In this document: positions 51,396-60,134 of the stretch, in pieces
How positions within the stretch are numbered: position 1 is the stretch's first letter
How the letters are laid out: every line of letters begins with the position of its first letter
DNA from: Nonlabens xylanidelens
Lineage (GTDB): Bacteria; Bacteroidota; Bacteroidia; Flavobacteriales; Flavobacteriaceae
NCBI RefSeq assembly: GCF_002934445.1
Contig: NZ_PTJE01000008.1
Span: 1 to 64,000, forward strand
Length of the DNA stretch: 64,000 nucleotides
Direction: 5' to 3'
Notes under the pieces: model-generated
The model's database searches: none
Told to the model about the DNA's origin: nothing
What the model saw: only the letters and a program-made list of their open reading frames with translations
Translations under genes and position numbers: made by a program

Positions 51396-52760
51396 ATGAA
51401 AACTCTCAAAACAGCCTTTAATTTACTCAGTTTACTCACTCTTTGTTTCATAATTATAAACTGTAGTGGTGATGACGACACTGCTGGTGATGGTACTACA
51501 GACAGTGTTACTTTAACAACATCAGTAAGTCAGTTAAATTTTAGTGACACAGCTGCAAATGAAACCTCACAAGATCGATCTTTTTCTATAACTGGTTCTT
51601 CTCTTGTGTCACAAATAGATCTTTCTGCTACTGGAAATTTTGAAATTTCTAGTGATGCGGTTAATTTTTCCAGCAACCTAAGTATCGTTCCTAACGATGT
51701 AAATGGATCTAACACGATTTATGTTAAATTCCTTCCTGATGCGATAAGTGCTTTTCAAGGTGTTGTAACCATTCAAAGTGCTGATGTTTCTACCGATTTA
51801 CAAGTGGCATTAAGTGGTAATGGAGTACCTGTTATCCATAATTACCAAACCTTTAATAGAGAGCGTGTGGCATTCGGTGGTGGTTTTTCTCAAACTTCAG
51901 TGCAGTCATATAACTTACATAATGACCTTACTAATATTGAGACAATTAAAATGTATGTAAAACTAACCTGTCCAACAGGTGGTTGTGATGAGTGGGATGT
52001 TTATGCAAATGTAAAAGTGACTGATGTAGCGTCTGGAGAGCGTTATGAGTTAGCGCGATTTATTACTCCTTATTGGAATGATAATAGCCAACTTGCTAGA
52101 GGTTTTGAATTTGATGTTACCGATTTTAAGTCTCTATTAAATGGTAATGTAGAATTAAGAATAAGAACAGAATGCTGGAATGCTAGAGGTTATGAGGTAA
52201 GTGTTGATTTTGATTATATAGAAGGTACTCCAGATTATGCTTATTATGGTATTACACGCGTGTTGAATTATGATAACGGCTCTGCAGCAGGTGTTCCTTA
52301 TGGAGTGGCACATACTAAAGATTTAACTAGGTCTATTTCTGTACCTGCAAATGCACAAAGCACACATTTAAGAACCATTATCTCAGGTTGGGGACAGGCA
52401 GCATCTGGAGATGCAGACGGTCGTACCTGTGCTGAGTGGTGTTTCAGAACTCATGACGTATTAATTAATGGAGCAAATATGTTTCAACACGACCTAGCAC
52501 CATTAGGCTGTGCCAGTAATCCTGTGAATAACCAGGCACCAGGAAACTGGATGCCAGATAGAGCAGGATGGTGTCCCGGTATGGAAGTGCCTACTAGAAT
52601 AGATGATTTTACATCGAGTATGGCTGGGACTACGTTTACTTTTGAATATGATTTTGAAGACTGGACTAACACTACTACAGATGAGTCTTTTTATCCTATA
52701 TCTTCTTTTGTTGTTGTAAAAAGCGATACTCCTATAACAAGAGCAACGGTTATTGATTAG
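51396..52760 (+). CDS. PNGase F-type N-glycanase lipoprotein
   Basis: 454 residues. Signal peptide with lipobox IINCS (Cys23), so it is surface or periplasmic lipid-anchored. Residues about 38-145 form an Ig-like domain (ATGNFEISSDAVNFSSNLSIVP, then VTIQSADVSTDLQVALSGNG). Residues about 148-454 match peptide-N4-(N-acetyl-beta-glucosaminyl)asparagine amidase F. Catalytic residues are kept: Asp201 in CDEWDVYAN, Glu259 in RTECW and Glu347 in CAEWCFRTH, which correspond to Asp60, Glu118 and Glu206 of mature PNGase F with a constant offset of 141. It should release N-glycans from glycoproteins. Monocistronic; no polysaccharide locus nearby. Confidence 0.93.
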   Translation: MKTLKTAFNLLSLLTLCFIIINCSGDDDTAGDGTTDSVTLTTSVSQLNFSDTAANETSQDRSFSITGSSLVSQIDLSATGNFEISSDAVNFSSNLSIVPNDVNGSNTIYVKFLPDAISAFQGVVTIQSADVSTDLQVALSGNGVPVIHNYQTFNRERVAFGGGFSQTSVQSYNLHNDLTNIETIKMYVKLTCPTGGCDEWDVYANVKVTDVASGERYELARFITPYWNDNSQLARGFEFDVTDFKSLLNGNVELRIRTECWNARGYEVSVDFDYIEGTPDYAYYGITRVLNYDNGSAAGVPYGVAHTKDLTRSISVPANAQSTHLRTIISGWGQAASGDADGRTCAEWCFRTHDVLINGANMFQHDLAPLGCASNPVNNQAPGNWMPDRAGWCPGMEVPTRIDDFTSSMAGTTFTFEYDFEDWTNTTTDESFYPISSFVVVKSDTPITRATVID

Positions 52761-52837
52761 ATTTAATCCAATACAATTTTTAATTCTTAATGGATATGTG
52801 TTCTCTATGCGTGTCTATTAAGATTTTTTTATTTTAA

Positions 52838-52859
52838 TCTCGCTTTCGCGAAAGCGGAA
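52838..52859. repeat. Genome palindrome, intergenic
   Basis: TCTCGCTTTCGCGAAAGCGGAA; perfect core in the gap between convergent genes. Confidence 0.95.
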
Positions 52860-52886
52860 CAAGTATAAAATATGTTATTTGAGTAA

Positions 52887-52921
52887 AAAAATAGAGCGTT
52901 TATATAAATTATAAACGCTCT
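52887..52921 (-). terminator. Terminator of the secreted 143-aa gene
   Basis: AGAGCGTTTATA (52893-52904) with TATAAACGCTCT (52910-52921); A run 52885-52891 is the T run on minus. Confidence 0.88.
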
Positions 52922-52934
52922 TAATTAATTTTAT

Positions 52935-53366
52935 TTAATAATCATCATTTCTGATAAGGGTCCCAACTGCAGAGTAGCCCCAGTCTGTATAGCCATTTGT
53001 ATCGTCAGACTCATTAGAAACATGTCTAGTGTGATAGATGGATAATTTATTACTAGAGGTCCATGATAAAGAATAGAATTGAGTTTCTGTCCATACACCA
53101 CCAGAATCCATCCAGAATGCGTTAAGTTGACCGCCGTAACCTTTACTTACTATAACTTCTTTAGAAAAATTTTTGGCTAGGTCACCATCCTCATCTGTAT
53201 CTGTCAGGTAGACATTATTATCTTCTATAAAGAGTCGTATGAAAACACTTTCGCCATCCGTACTTTCAATATTTCCTTCCCATAGTCCATCAAAGTTCTT
53301 TGCCTGCGCATAAATATTACTACTAGCCAAGCATATAATTAATGCTGTAAGAATCCATTTTTTCAT
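52935..53366 (-). CDS. Secreted protein of unknown function
   Basis: 143 residues with signal peptide ending SNIYAQ. The mature part is a small beta-rich domain (FDGLWEGNIESTDGESVFIRLFIEDNNVYL, SSNKLSIYHTRHVSN) that resembles lipocalin/calycin-like barrels starting with G-x-W-x-G. No catalytic motif. It has its own terminator. Confidence 0.65.
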   Translation of the reverse strand: MKKWILTALIICLASSNIYAQAKNFDGLWEGNIESTDGESVFIRLFIEDNNVYLTDTDEDGDLAKNFSKEVIVSKGYGGQLNAFWMDSGGVWTETQFYSLSWTSSNKLSIYHTRHVSNESDDTNGYTDWGYSAVGTLIRNDDY

Positions 53367-53500
53367 AATTTAAAAGGTTTTAAGTGGGCTACAAAGTTAC
53401 ATTGATTTTATTTGTTTAAAAATACCCTTTACAGGGGATGTTTCTTTAATTTTTCACTCAATAACAAGTTTTTTTTAGAAAAAGGTCAATTATAAAAAAA

Positions 53501-53540
53501 AAACAAAAATCCCATCGAGAATAAACTCGATGGGATTTTT
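53501..53540 (-). terminator. Terminator of the SlyD-like gene
   Basis: AAAAATCCCATCGAG (53505-53519) with CTCGATGGGATTTTT (53526-53540). Confidence 0.92.
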
Positions 53541-53558
53541 TATGAAATAAATAGAGAA

Positions 53559-53990
53559 TTAGTTAATCTCTAAAACCTCTAATTCAAATACAAGGTCGTG
53601 ACCTGCAAGTGGGTGATTTGCATCTACTATAATGTGATCTTCTTCTACCTGTGCAACACGCAACTGACGCTCAGAACCATCAGGGTTTTGAGAAATCAAT
53701 CCCATACCTACTTCTGGCTTTACTTCCTGAGGTAATTGGTCTTTAGGTACTTTATGGAAAAGCTCTTGAATGATTTCTCCATAAGCTTCTTCCTTAGGGA
53801 TTTCAATAGTTTTCTTTTCATTAACCTTCATATCCACAAGACCTTTTTCAAAACCTGGTATCAACGCTCCTTGACCTAGTTGAGCCTCTAATGGCTCTCT
53901 GTCTAAAGAACTGTCAAAAACCTGTCCGGTAGATTTTAATTTCCCTGTGTAATGCACTTTGATAGTGTCATCTGCTTTAACTTGACTCAT
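53559..53990 (-). CDS. SlyD-like FKBP peptidyl-prolyl isomerase
   Basis: 143 residues. FKBP domain (VHYTGKLKSTGQVFDSSLDREPLEAQLG then GLVDMKVNEKKTIEIPKEEAYG) interrupted by the IF chaperone insert (about residues 70-125), ending GHDLVFELEVLEIN. This is the SlyD layout without the His-rich metal tail. It catalyses prolyl isomerisation and acts as a chaperone in the cytoplasm. Monocistronic. Confidence 0.93.
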   Translation of the reverse strand: MSQVKADDTIKVHYTGKLKSTGQVFDSSLDREPLEAQLGQGALIPGFEKGLVDMKVNEKKTIEIPKEEAYGEIIQELFHKVPKDQLPQEVKPEVGMGLISQNPDGSERQLRVAQVEEDHIIVDANHPLAGHDLVFELEVLEIN

Positions 53991-54161
53991 AAAAATTGAT
54001 ATTTTTGTATCAGCTGCAAAGGTATGATTTACAAATACCTAAGAAAAACTATATGCATACAATCTTCTTAGATTAATAAAGACTTAACGATTAGGTCTTA
54101 TTTATGAAAATAGTGGTTGTGAGATGTTGTTATTTTATGGTAGATTAGAAATAAAATTAAG

Positions 54162-54539
54162 ATGGGATTATTTGATAAGATTTTAGGCAATGCTGGAGAG
54201 GTAGAGCATGATAAATTAATGAAAGAGTATGGACATTTGTTAATCAATGAAGAGGTTATAGAAATGGGATTTATTCTTATGAGAGATGTATTCATGTTTA
54301 CCAGTCGCAGACTTATTTTAATCGATAAGCAAGGTCTAACAGGTAAGAAAATAGAAATGAAATCCATGCCTTATAAGAGTGTTTCTAGGTTTTCGCTAGA
54401 AACTGCTGGTACATTTGATTTAGATGCCGAACTTAAAATATGGATAAGCAGTGAAAATTTACCTAGTGTAAGTAAGAAATTTTCAAAAGGTGTAGATGTT
54501 TATAAAGTACAACGATTACTAGCTAGTAAGACCTGTTAA
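54162..54539 (+). CDS. Bacterial PH-domain protein
   Basis: 125 residues. The start MGLFDKILGNAGEVEHDKL is typical of the short PH-domain (bPH_1, YvbH-like) group; VFMFTSRRLILIDKQGLTGKKIEMKSMPYKSVSRFSLETAGTFDLDAELKIWISS is the PH core. Function unknown in this group. It has no neighbours in its transcript. Confidence 0.8.
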   Translation: MGLFDKILGNAGEVEHDKLMKEYGHLLINEEVIEMGFILMRDVFMFTSRRLILIDKQGLTGKKIEMKSMPYKSVSRFSLETAGTFDLDAELKIWISSENLPSVSKKFSKGVDVYKVQRLLASKTC

Positions 54540-54780
54540 TTGATTTATAGATTTAGTTCAAAAATCGAGTGGCAGTAGAGCTATTGATAAAAAGTATGAG
54601 CACATTGAAACTTTAGAGTAGTGAAACGTCCTCGATAGCTCTCTAGAATTCTAACTTTTACAGATTACGTATATTTTAATGAGTTTGCATTAGTCTTATT
54701 ATAAAAAGGTAAGCACTTTACCTAACAGATTTTTTGCACCTGCATTAAGTTTGATAGGTATTTCTATTTTGTATTAAATA
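54540..54780. other. Intergenic region before typA
   Basis: About 240 bases (plus the palindrome and promoter listed next) between genes. TAGAGCTAT and ATAGCTCTCTA (about 54575 and 54635) could pair over a long loop. No gene, tRNA or riboswitch recognised. Confidence 0.45.
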
Positions 54781-54799
54781 TACGCTTTCGCGAAAGCGA
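54781..54799. repeat. Genome palindrome, intergenic
   Basis: TACGCTTTCGCGAAAGCGAA, about 110 bases upstream of the typA -7 box. Confidence 0.95.
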
Positions 54800-54890
54800 A
54801 ACTAATAACAATAAATATGGTTGAAAATCAGGTATTTGAGAGAAATGGCTTAATTATGCTAATAAACCGCTAAAAACCAATAAATAAGCC

Positions 54891-54898
54891 TATTTTTG
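54891..54898 (+). promoter_or_regulatory. -7 box TATTTTTG for typA
   Basis: TAnnTTTG. It covers the longest-ORF start at 54896 and so supports ATG 54923. Confidence 0.7.
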
Positions 54899-54922
54899 CA
54901 GCCGCTAACAAGCGTTATTTTT

Positions 54923-56728
54923 ATGAAAGACATTAGAAACATTGCAATTATTGCTCACGTAGACCACGGTAAGACTACGTTAGTAGACAAGATTTTACAC
55001 CACTGTGAGATTTTCCGTGAGAATGAATCCACTGGAGAATTGATCCTTGATAACAATGACATCGAGCGTGAACGCGGGATTACTATCCTAGCAAAGAACG
55101 TATCGGTAATGTACAAAGGAACTAAAATCAATATTATTGATACTCCTGGTCACGCCGATTTTGGTGGTGAAGTAGAACGTGTATTAAATATGGCCGATGG
55201 TGTGCTACTTCTAGTAGATGCATTTGAAGGACCGATGCCACAAACTCGTTTTGTGTTACAAAAAGCAATAGACCTAGGTTTAAAACCTTGTGTTGTTGTA
55301 AATAAAGTAGATAAAGAAAACTGTACTCCTGATGAAGTACATGAGTCTGTTTTTGATCTAATGTTTGAATTAGGTGCTGAAGAATGGCAACTAGATTTCC
55401 CTACTGTTTACGGTAGTGCAAAGAATAACTGGATGTCTGATGACTGGAAAGATGAGACGACTAACATCGAGCCTCTTCTAGACATGGTAATCGAGCATGT
55501 TCCTGCACCTGTTGTAGAAGAAGGAACTACTCAGTTATTAATTACTTCTCTAGATTTCTCTAACTATACAGGTCGTATCGCGATAGGACGTATTAAAAGA
55601 GGTTCTATTAAAGAAGGTCAAAACGTGACTCTTTGTAAGCGTGACGGTTCTCAAACTAAAACTAAAGTCAAAGAAGTTTATGTCTTTGATGGTATGGGAA
55701 AAGCCAAAGTAACAGAAGTAATGGCTGGTGATATTTGTGCTATAGTAGGACTAGAAGGTTTTGAAATAGGTGACAGTGTTGCTGATTTTGAAAATCCTGA
55801 AGCGATGGAAACTATCGCTATCGATGAGCCTACAATGAGTATGTTGTTTACTATTAATGATTCTCCTTTCTTCGGTAAGGATGGTAAATTTGTAACATCT
55901 CGTCACATTAATGACCGTCTTACTAAAGAATTAGAAAAGAATCTTGCTCTACAGGTACACGATACTGGTAGTGCAGATAAATTTATGGTTTTCGGTCGTG
56001 GGGTATTACACCTTTCTGTATTAATTGAAACGATGCGTCGTGAAGGTTATGAATTACAGATAGGACAGCCACAGGTTATCATAAAAGAAATAGATGGTGT
56101 TAAATGTGAACCAGTAGAAGAGCTTACTATCGATTTACCAGAAGCGGTAAGTGGTAAAGCTGTTGAAATGGTTACTTTGAGAAAAGGTGAAATGACCAGT
56201 ATGGCTCCTAAAGGTGAGCGTATGGTTTGTGAATTTAAAATCCCTTCTCGTGGTATTATAGGTTTAAGAAACCAATTGATCACTGCTACTGCTGGTGAGG
56301 CTATTATGAATCACCGTTTTGTAGGTTTTGAACCTTATAAAGGTGAAATCGCTGGTCGTATCAACGGTTCTATGATCTCTATGGAAAAAGGAACTTCTAT
56401 TCCTTATTCTATGGATAAATTACAAGATCGTGGTAGATTCTTTATCGCACCAGGTGAAGAGATTTATGGTGGTCAGGTAGTAGGTGAAAATTCTAGACCA
56501 GATGATCTAGCAATTAATCTTACTAAAACTAAGAAACTTTCTAACGTGCGTAGTGCAGGTAATGATGATAAAGTAAAGATTGCTCCACCAGTGAAATTTA
56601 CTCTAGAAGAAGCTCTAGAATACATCCAGAAAGATGAATATGTTGAGGTTACTCCTAACTTCTTGAGAATACGTAAAGTTATTCTTGATGAGGGTGAGCG
56701 TAAACGCGCAGGAAAACAACTTTCTTAA
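54923..56728 (+). CDS. typA: TypA/BipA ribosome-binding GTPase
   Basis: 601 residues from ATG 54923. GTPase motifs AHVDHGKTT (G1), RGITI (G2), DTPGHADF (G3), NKVD (G4) and the SAK-like GSAK. The following domains and C-terminal KLSNVRSAGNDDKVKI match TypA/BipA, an EF-G-like factor in 50S assembly at low temperature. The longer start at 54896 is excluded by the -7 box over it. Terminator directly after. Confidence 0.97.
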   Translation: MKDIRNIAIIAHVDHGKTTLVDKILHHCEIFRENESTGELILDNNDIERERGITILAKNVSVMYKGTKINIIDTPGHADFGGEVERVLNMADGVLLLVDAFEGPMPQTRFVLQKAIDLGLKPCVVVNKVDKENCTPDEVHESVFDLMFELGAEEWQLDFPTVYGSAKNNWMSDDWKDETTNIEPLLDMVIEHVPAPVVEEGTTQLLITSLDFSNYTGRIAIGRIKRGSIKEGQNVTLCKRDGSQTKTKVKEVYVFDGMGKAKVTEVMAGDICAIVGLEGFEIGDSVADFENPEAMETIAIDEPTMSMLFTINDSPFFGKDGKFVTSRHINDRLTKELEKNLALQVHDTGSADKFMVFGRGVLHLSVLIETMRREGYELQIGQPQVIIKEIDGVKCEPVEELTIDLPEAVSGKAVEMVTLRKGEMTSMAPKGERMVCEFKIPSRGIIGLRNQLITATAGEAIMNHRFVGFEPYKGEIAGRINGSMISMEKGTSIPYSMDKLQDRGRFFIAPGEEIYGGQVVGENSRPDDLAINLTKTKKLSNVRSAGNDDKVKIAPPVKFTLEEALEYIQKDEYVEVTPNFLRIRKVILDEGERKRAGKQLS

Positions 56729-56752
56729 TCACGGATTAAGTTAATTATATTG

Positions 56753-56784
56753 AAAAAGCAGATTCGCAAGAATCTGCTTTTTTT
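56753..56784 (+). terminator. typA terminator
   Basis: AAAGCAGATTC (56755-56765), loop GCAA, GAATCTGCTTT (56770-56780), T run. Confidence 0.92.
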
Positions 56785-56821
56785 GTTTAATTATGGAAGA
56801 TTTATTTTTAGATTCTAAAAA

Positions 56822-56850
56822 TAAAAAGGCAGGAGTTATTCCTGCCTTTT
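56822..56850 (-). terminator. Terminator of the 1008-aa T9SS gene
   Basis: AAAAGGCAGG (56824-56833) with CCTGCCTTTT (56841-56850), A run on plus. Confidence 0.85.
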
Positions 56851-56881
56851 AGAAAGTGAAACCCTAAATTAATAGAAGAAC

Positions 56882-59800
56882 CTATTTAATAATCACTTTC
56901 TCAGTTGTTTTACCTTGTGCCGTATGAAAACTAACAAAGTAAATTCCTTTTTCAAGAATATCGGCGCCATCCCATTGAGAACTTGAAGTAGTTCCTTTAT
57001 AGTCAGTAATTTGAATAGACTTAACTAGAACTCCATTAATAGTATGAATATCTATTTTTTTTAGTTTTTCAGATTCAGATTCAAAGTTAAGATTCATTAA
57101 GCCATCATTAGGGTTAGGACTCACACTAGTTGATTTAGGTGTTGAAATACCTAAACAAGATTTACATACCTTATCTGTCCATTTAGGTTCTCTAGAATCA
57201 GGACATATAGTTCCTATTCTGTAGCTTAAACAGTAACTACCTACAGGAATTCTAATTTGTAGGCTAGTACCAGTTACATTAACTGTTTGAGTTACTGGTC
57301 TCATTATGGAACGACAGCAGTCAGGATCATTGTATGTGTACTCTACTACATAATTGTTGTACGACGATGATCCACTCCAAGAGATGATTCCTTTATTACA
57401 ATCAAAACTTGTACGTACAGGTGCTACACAAGCTTCTTGAATTACAGGACATTGTACACATTCTTTTGTTGTCCATTTAAGTTCTTTAGAATCAGCGCAT
57501 ATAGTTCCTATCCTGTAACTAAAACAACCAGTGCTGTTTACAGGGATAGACAGTGTTGTGGTAGAAGGACCTACCTCAAAACGTTGACTAGTTGGTAAAG
57601 TTGTTGACCTAATACAACAATCAGGATCGTTATAGTTTATCTCAATAATGTAACCTAAAGCTCCTGGTACTGAAGCCCAATCCAAAGAATTAGATCTACA
57701 ACTGTATTCATGTTTAGGTGTTACAACACAATCTGAGGTTGTTACTGTAAAGAAGTCACAATCTATTTCTCCTGAAATACCTGCTGCTCTAGAGTTTGTG
57801 CAATTTGAACAAATATCTTGTACGTAACATACTTCACCACAATCAGTTTGCACTTTATGTAATATAAAGTAGAAAATACCATCTGTTATCGGACCATATG
57901 AATAGTTTAATCCAGTTTGTGAATCTACTAAGGTATAAGGCCCACCATTCTGATTTGGGCTAGAATACAATTCCCAGCTATGAGTAATACCAGGGTGATT
58001 ACTATATGGATTTAATACATTGGTTGTAATATTATTGTTAAAATCCAAAGCTTTTTGGAATTCCCCAGATAATTCACTAGTATCTCCAGGTCCATTTGCC
58101 CAATATTGATAAACAAGACAACAATCTACAATTGATTTTAGATTAACTTCTTCACCTATTCTTGTAAATTCATTGTAATACAACACTTTACTTTCACACA
58201 CATCAGGACAATCTTTTGATTTAAGAATATGAATAATGGTGTAATATAATCCAGATTGTGCATTTGAAATCAAATTTATCGTTGCAGGACCATTATCCTG
58301 TACACTATAAACTGGAGTATACGGGCCGCCACTAGCATTAGGGCTAGAAAGCACATACCATTCATGTGTTGGGTTAAAGCCGCTATAATCAGTAAAGCTT
58401 GAGATAGCTAATAAACCACCAGTATCTATAAATGCATTGAATGTAGCATCTTCAGGACAGCAGTCTGGATTATCAAAAATGTAATCGTTGTCTTGACCAG
58501 GGTTAGTATGAACGTCTGAATCTGCTTGAGTACCTCCGTTAATACCAAAATCTGCATTTACTTGGAAGTCATAACCTCCAGATTGCCCAACCATGTCAGC
58601 AGCATTTACAGTGAAACAAAAAGTTCCATTACTGGCAACAGTGGTAAGTGTAGTTCCTACAGAAACACCACCTTGAAGTATATCTAATTCAATAGGGTTA
58701 CTAATAGTACCTGTACTACCATTCAGTTCTGGTAATGTATAAGTTCCACATACTTGTAAAGGAAGATCTTGACAAGGATCCATAGGAGTTAATTCTATAT
58801 TCCCTGGTGTGTTAGTACCGCCACTACATGTATCAGTACAAATGTCATCTACATAAGCATAACCAAAGTGTCCACCTGCACCACAATCAGCTACGATTAT
58901 TTCTAATGTCAACACATCATTAACCGCTCCATTAACATTCAAACTTGCGCATGTCCAATCCTGCCAAACAACTCCTTGACTAAAATTACAACCATCTACA
59001 GATGGTGGATTGTTTACAACAGTAAAAAAAGGATTACTTGTAGGGTTTGATTCTATACAAAAACGATCTAATTCATTACCATTTGCGTCTAATACTCTAG
59101 CAGTAAAGAATGGGTTACGGCTTACGAAACTTGGCGATCGAGGATCATGACCAGGTGTTTCAGAAACTAAAGCATAATTAAATTGTATTTCTTGGTTGCC
59201 GGCTTCTTGTAAGGTTATTAATTTAACCAGTTTATTTGTCCCACCACTTGGTGAACAATCAGTACTAGCACCATTATGCCCTATTGGAGCATTAATTCTT
59301 GCCGAATGACCTGTGTTGTCTCCATTAGTTGGGTCTAAAGCTGGTATTACATCATCTACATCTGTTCCATTCATAATACGAAATGTATTTGAATCTAATC
59401 CTAAGATTTCAGGATTGAAATTTAGACCGTTACCGACTGCTGGAATGATATCGCATTCTGTTTGATTTTGACCTATAATCCCAGAATTCATTGCTGATTC
59501 TCCGGAGTATGTTGAACCGAATCCTCCAAAAGTAGTTCCACCACTTTCAAAATCTCCGTTAACACATAATGGTGCCATAATCGCTTTAAAAAGAGCTACT
59601 TCATTAGGATTTTCTTTGAAGTAACGACTTCTTAAATAATCTGTTTTAAAAACAATAATTAGTTCTTCAAGAGGAGTAGCGTTAAGTTCTTCTTTAGTAT
59701 GCTCATCTGCAGTTCTAAGTTGTTCTATATAATTATAGAGATGTTGTTCTGGGACAGCAGTTTCAAAATTTTCTTGAATGTAAGCCGCTATTTTTTTCTC

Positions 59801-59908
59801 AACTTTTAGTTGTTGTTGATAACGATCATTGTCGTTTAATTCTTGTGCATTTAACCCTGCACAGCAACTCATTATTAATAAGAGTGCTAATGAATATAAT
59901 TTTTTCAT
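56882..59908 (-). CDS. T9SS type A secreted multidomain protein
   Basis: 1008 residues. Signal peptide MKKLYSLALLLIMSCCAGLNAQ. An N-terminal helical part (about 25-110), a large domain with GHFGYAYVDDICTDTC, then several Cys-rich beta modules. Two C-terminal modules are alike, each with YNDPDCC-R, a stretch of Ser/Thr, then SYRIGTIC-DS-E-KWT and a K-C/C pair (about 740-925). The last 75 or so residues are a type A sorting domain (SPNPNDGLMNLNF, EKGIYFVSFHTAQGKTTEKVIIK). It is likely a surface or released protein with many disulfides. A GGGTAACAAAT motif lies about 80 bases upstream of the start, shared with the CHAT-operon promoter. Confidence 0.85.
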   Translation of the reverse strand: MKKLYSLALLLIMSCCAGLNAQELNDNDRYQQQLKVEKKIAAYIQENFETAVPEQHLYNYIEQLRTADEHTKEELNATPLEELIIVFKTDYLRSRYFKENPNEVALFKAIMAPLCVNGDFESGGTTFGGFGSTYSGESAMNSGIIGQNQTECDIIPAVGNGLNFNPEILGLDSNTFRIMNGTDVDDVIPALDPTNGDNTGHSARINAPIGHNGASTDCSPSGGTNKLVKLITLQEAGNQEIQFNYALVSETPGHDPRSPSFVSRNPFFTARVLDANGNELDRFCIESNPTSNPFFTVVNNPPSVDGCNFSQGVVWQDWTCASLNVNGAVNDVLTLEIIVADCGAGGHFGYAYVDDICTDTCSGGTNTPGNIELTPMDPCQDLPLQVCGTYTLPELNGSTGTISNPIELDILQGGVSVGTTLTTVASNGTFCFTVNAADMVGQSGGYDFQVNADFGINGGTQADSDVHTNPGQDNDYIFDNPDCCPEDATFNAFIDTGGLLAISSFTDYSGFNPTHEWYVLSSPNASGGPYTPVYSVQDNGPATINLISNAQSGLYYTIIHILKSKDCPDVCESKVLYYNEFTRIGEEVNLKSIVDCCLVYQYWANGPGDTSELSGEFQKALDFNNNITTNVLNPYSNHPGITHSWELYSSPNQNGGPYTLVDSQTGLNYSYGPITDGIFYFILHKVQTDCGEVCYVQDICSNCTNSRAAGISGEIDCDFFTVTTSDCVVTPKHEYSCRSNSLDWASVPGALGYIIEINYNDPDCCIRSTTLPTSQRFEVGPSTTTLSIPVNSTGCFSYRIGTICADSKELKWTTKECVQCPVIQEACVAPVRTSFDCNKGIISWSGSSSYNNYVVEYTYNDPDCCRSIMRPVTQTVNVTGTSLQIRIPVGSYCLSYRIGTICPDSREPKWTDKVCKSCLGISTPKSTSVSPNPNDGLMNLNFESESEKLKKIDIHTINGVLVKSIQITDYKGTTSSSQWDGADILEKGIYFVSFHTAQGKTTEKVIIK

Positions 59909-59986
59909 GATTTGTAATTTGGTTACGTTCCTACTCTATTTATAAAAGGGTTTTCAGAAAAAGGCCCATGAATGCATTCGTTATCT

Positions 59987-60014
59987 TGTTCTATGAGATA
60001 TAGATTTGTTACCC
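59987..60014 (-). promoter_or_regulatory. Shared two-block motif, putative ECF promoter A
   Basis: On minus GGGTAACAAAT-C-TA-N9-GAACA: 14 of the first 14 positions except one, and GAACA at the same distance, match the motif at 63311-63338. It lies 80-107 bases upstream of the T9SS gene start. Confidence 0.55.
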
Positions 60015-60094
60015 TAAGAATGATATTTTTTATTTTTCAAGAAAAAACAGAAGAACTTAAAAAGATCATTTTCAAGAAGAATATGTAATGAGAG

Positions 60095-60114
60095 TAAGCT
60101 TTCGCGAAAGCGGA
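60095..60114. repeat. Genome palindrome, intergenic
   Basis: AAGCTTTCGCGAAAGCGGAA, one outer-arm mismatch, just downstream of the CHAT gene stop. Confidence 0.9.
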
Positions 60115-60134
60115 ACAGAAATAATAAAATAGAA

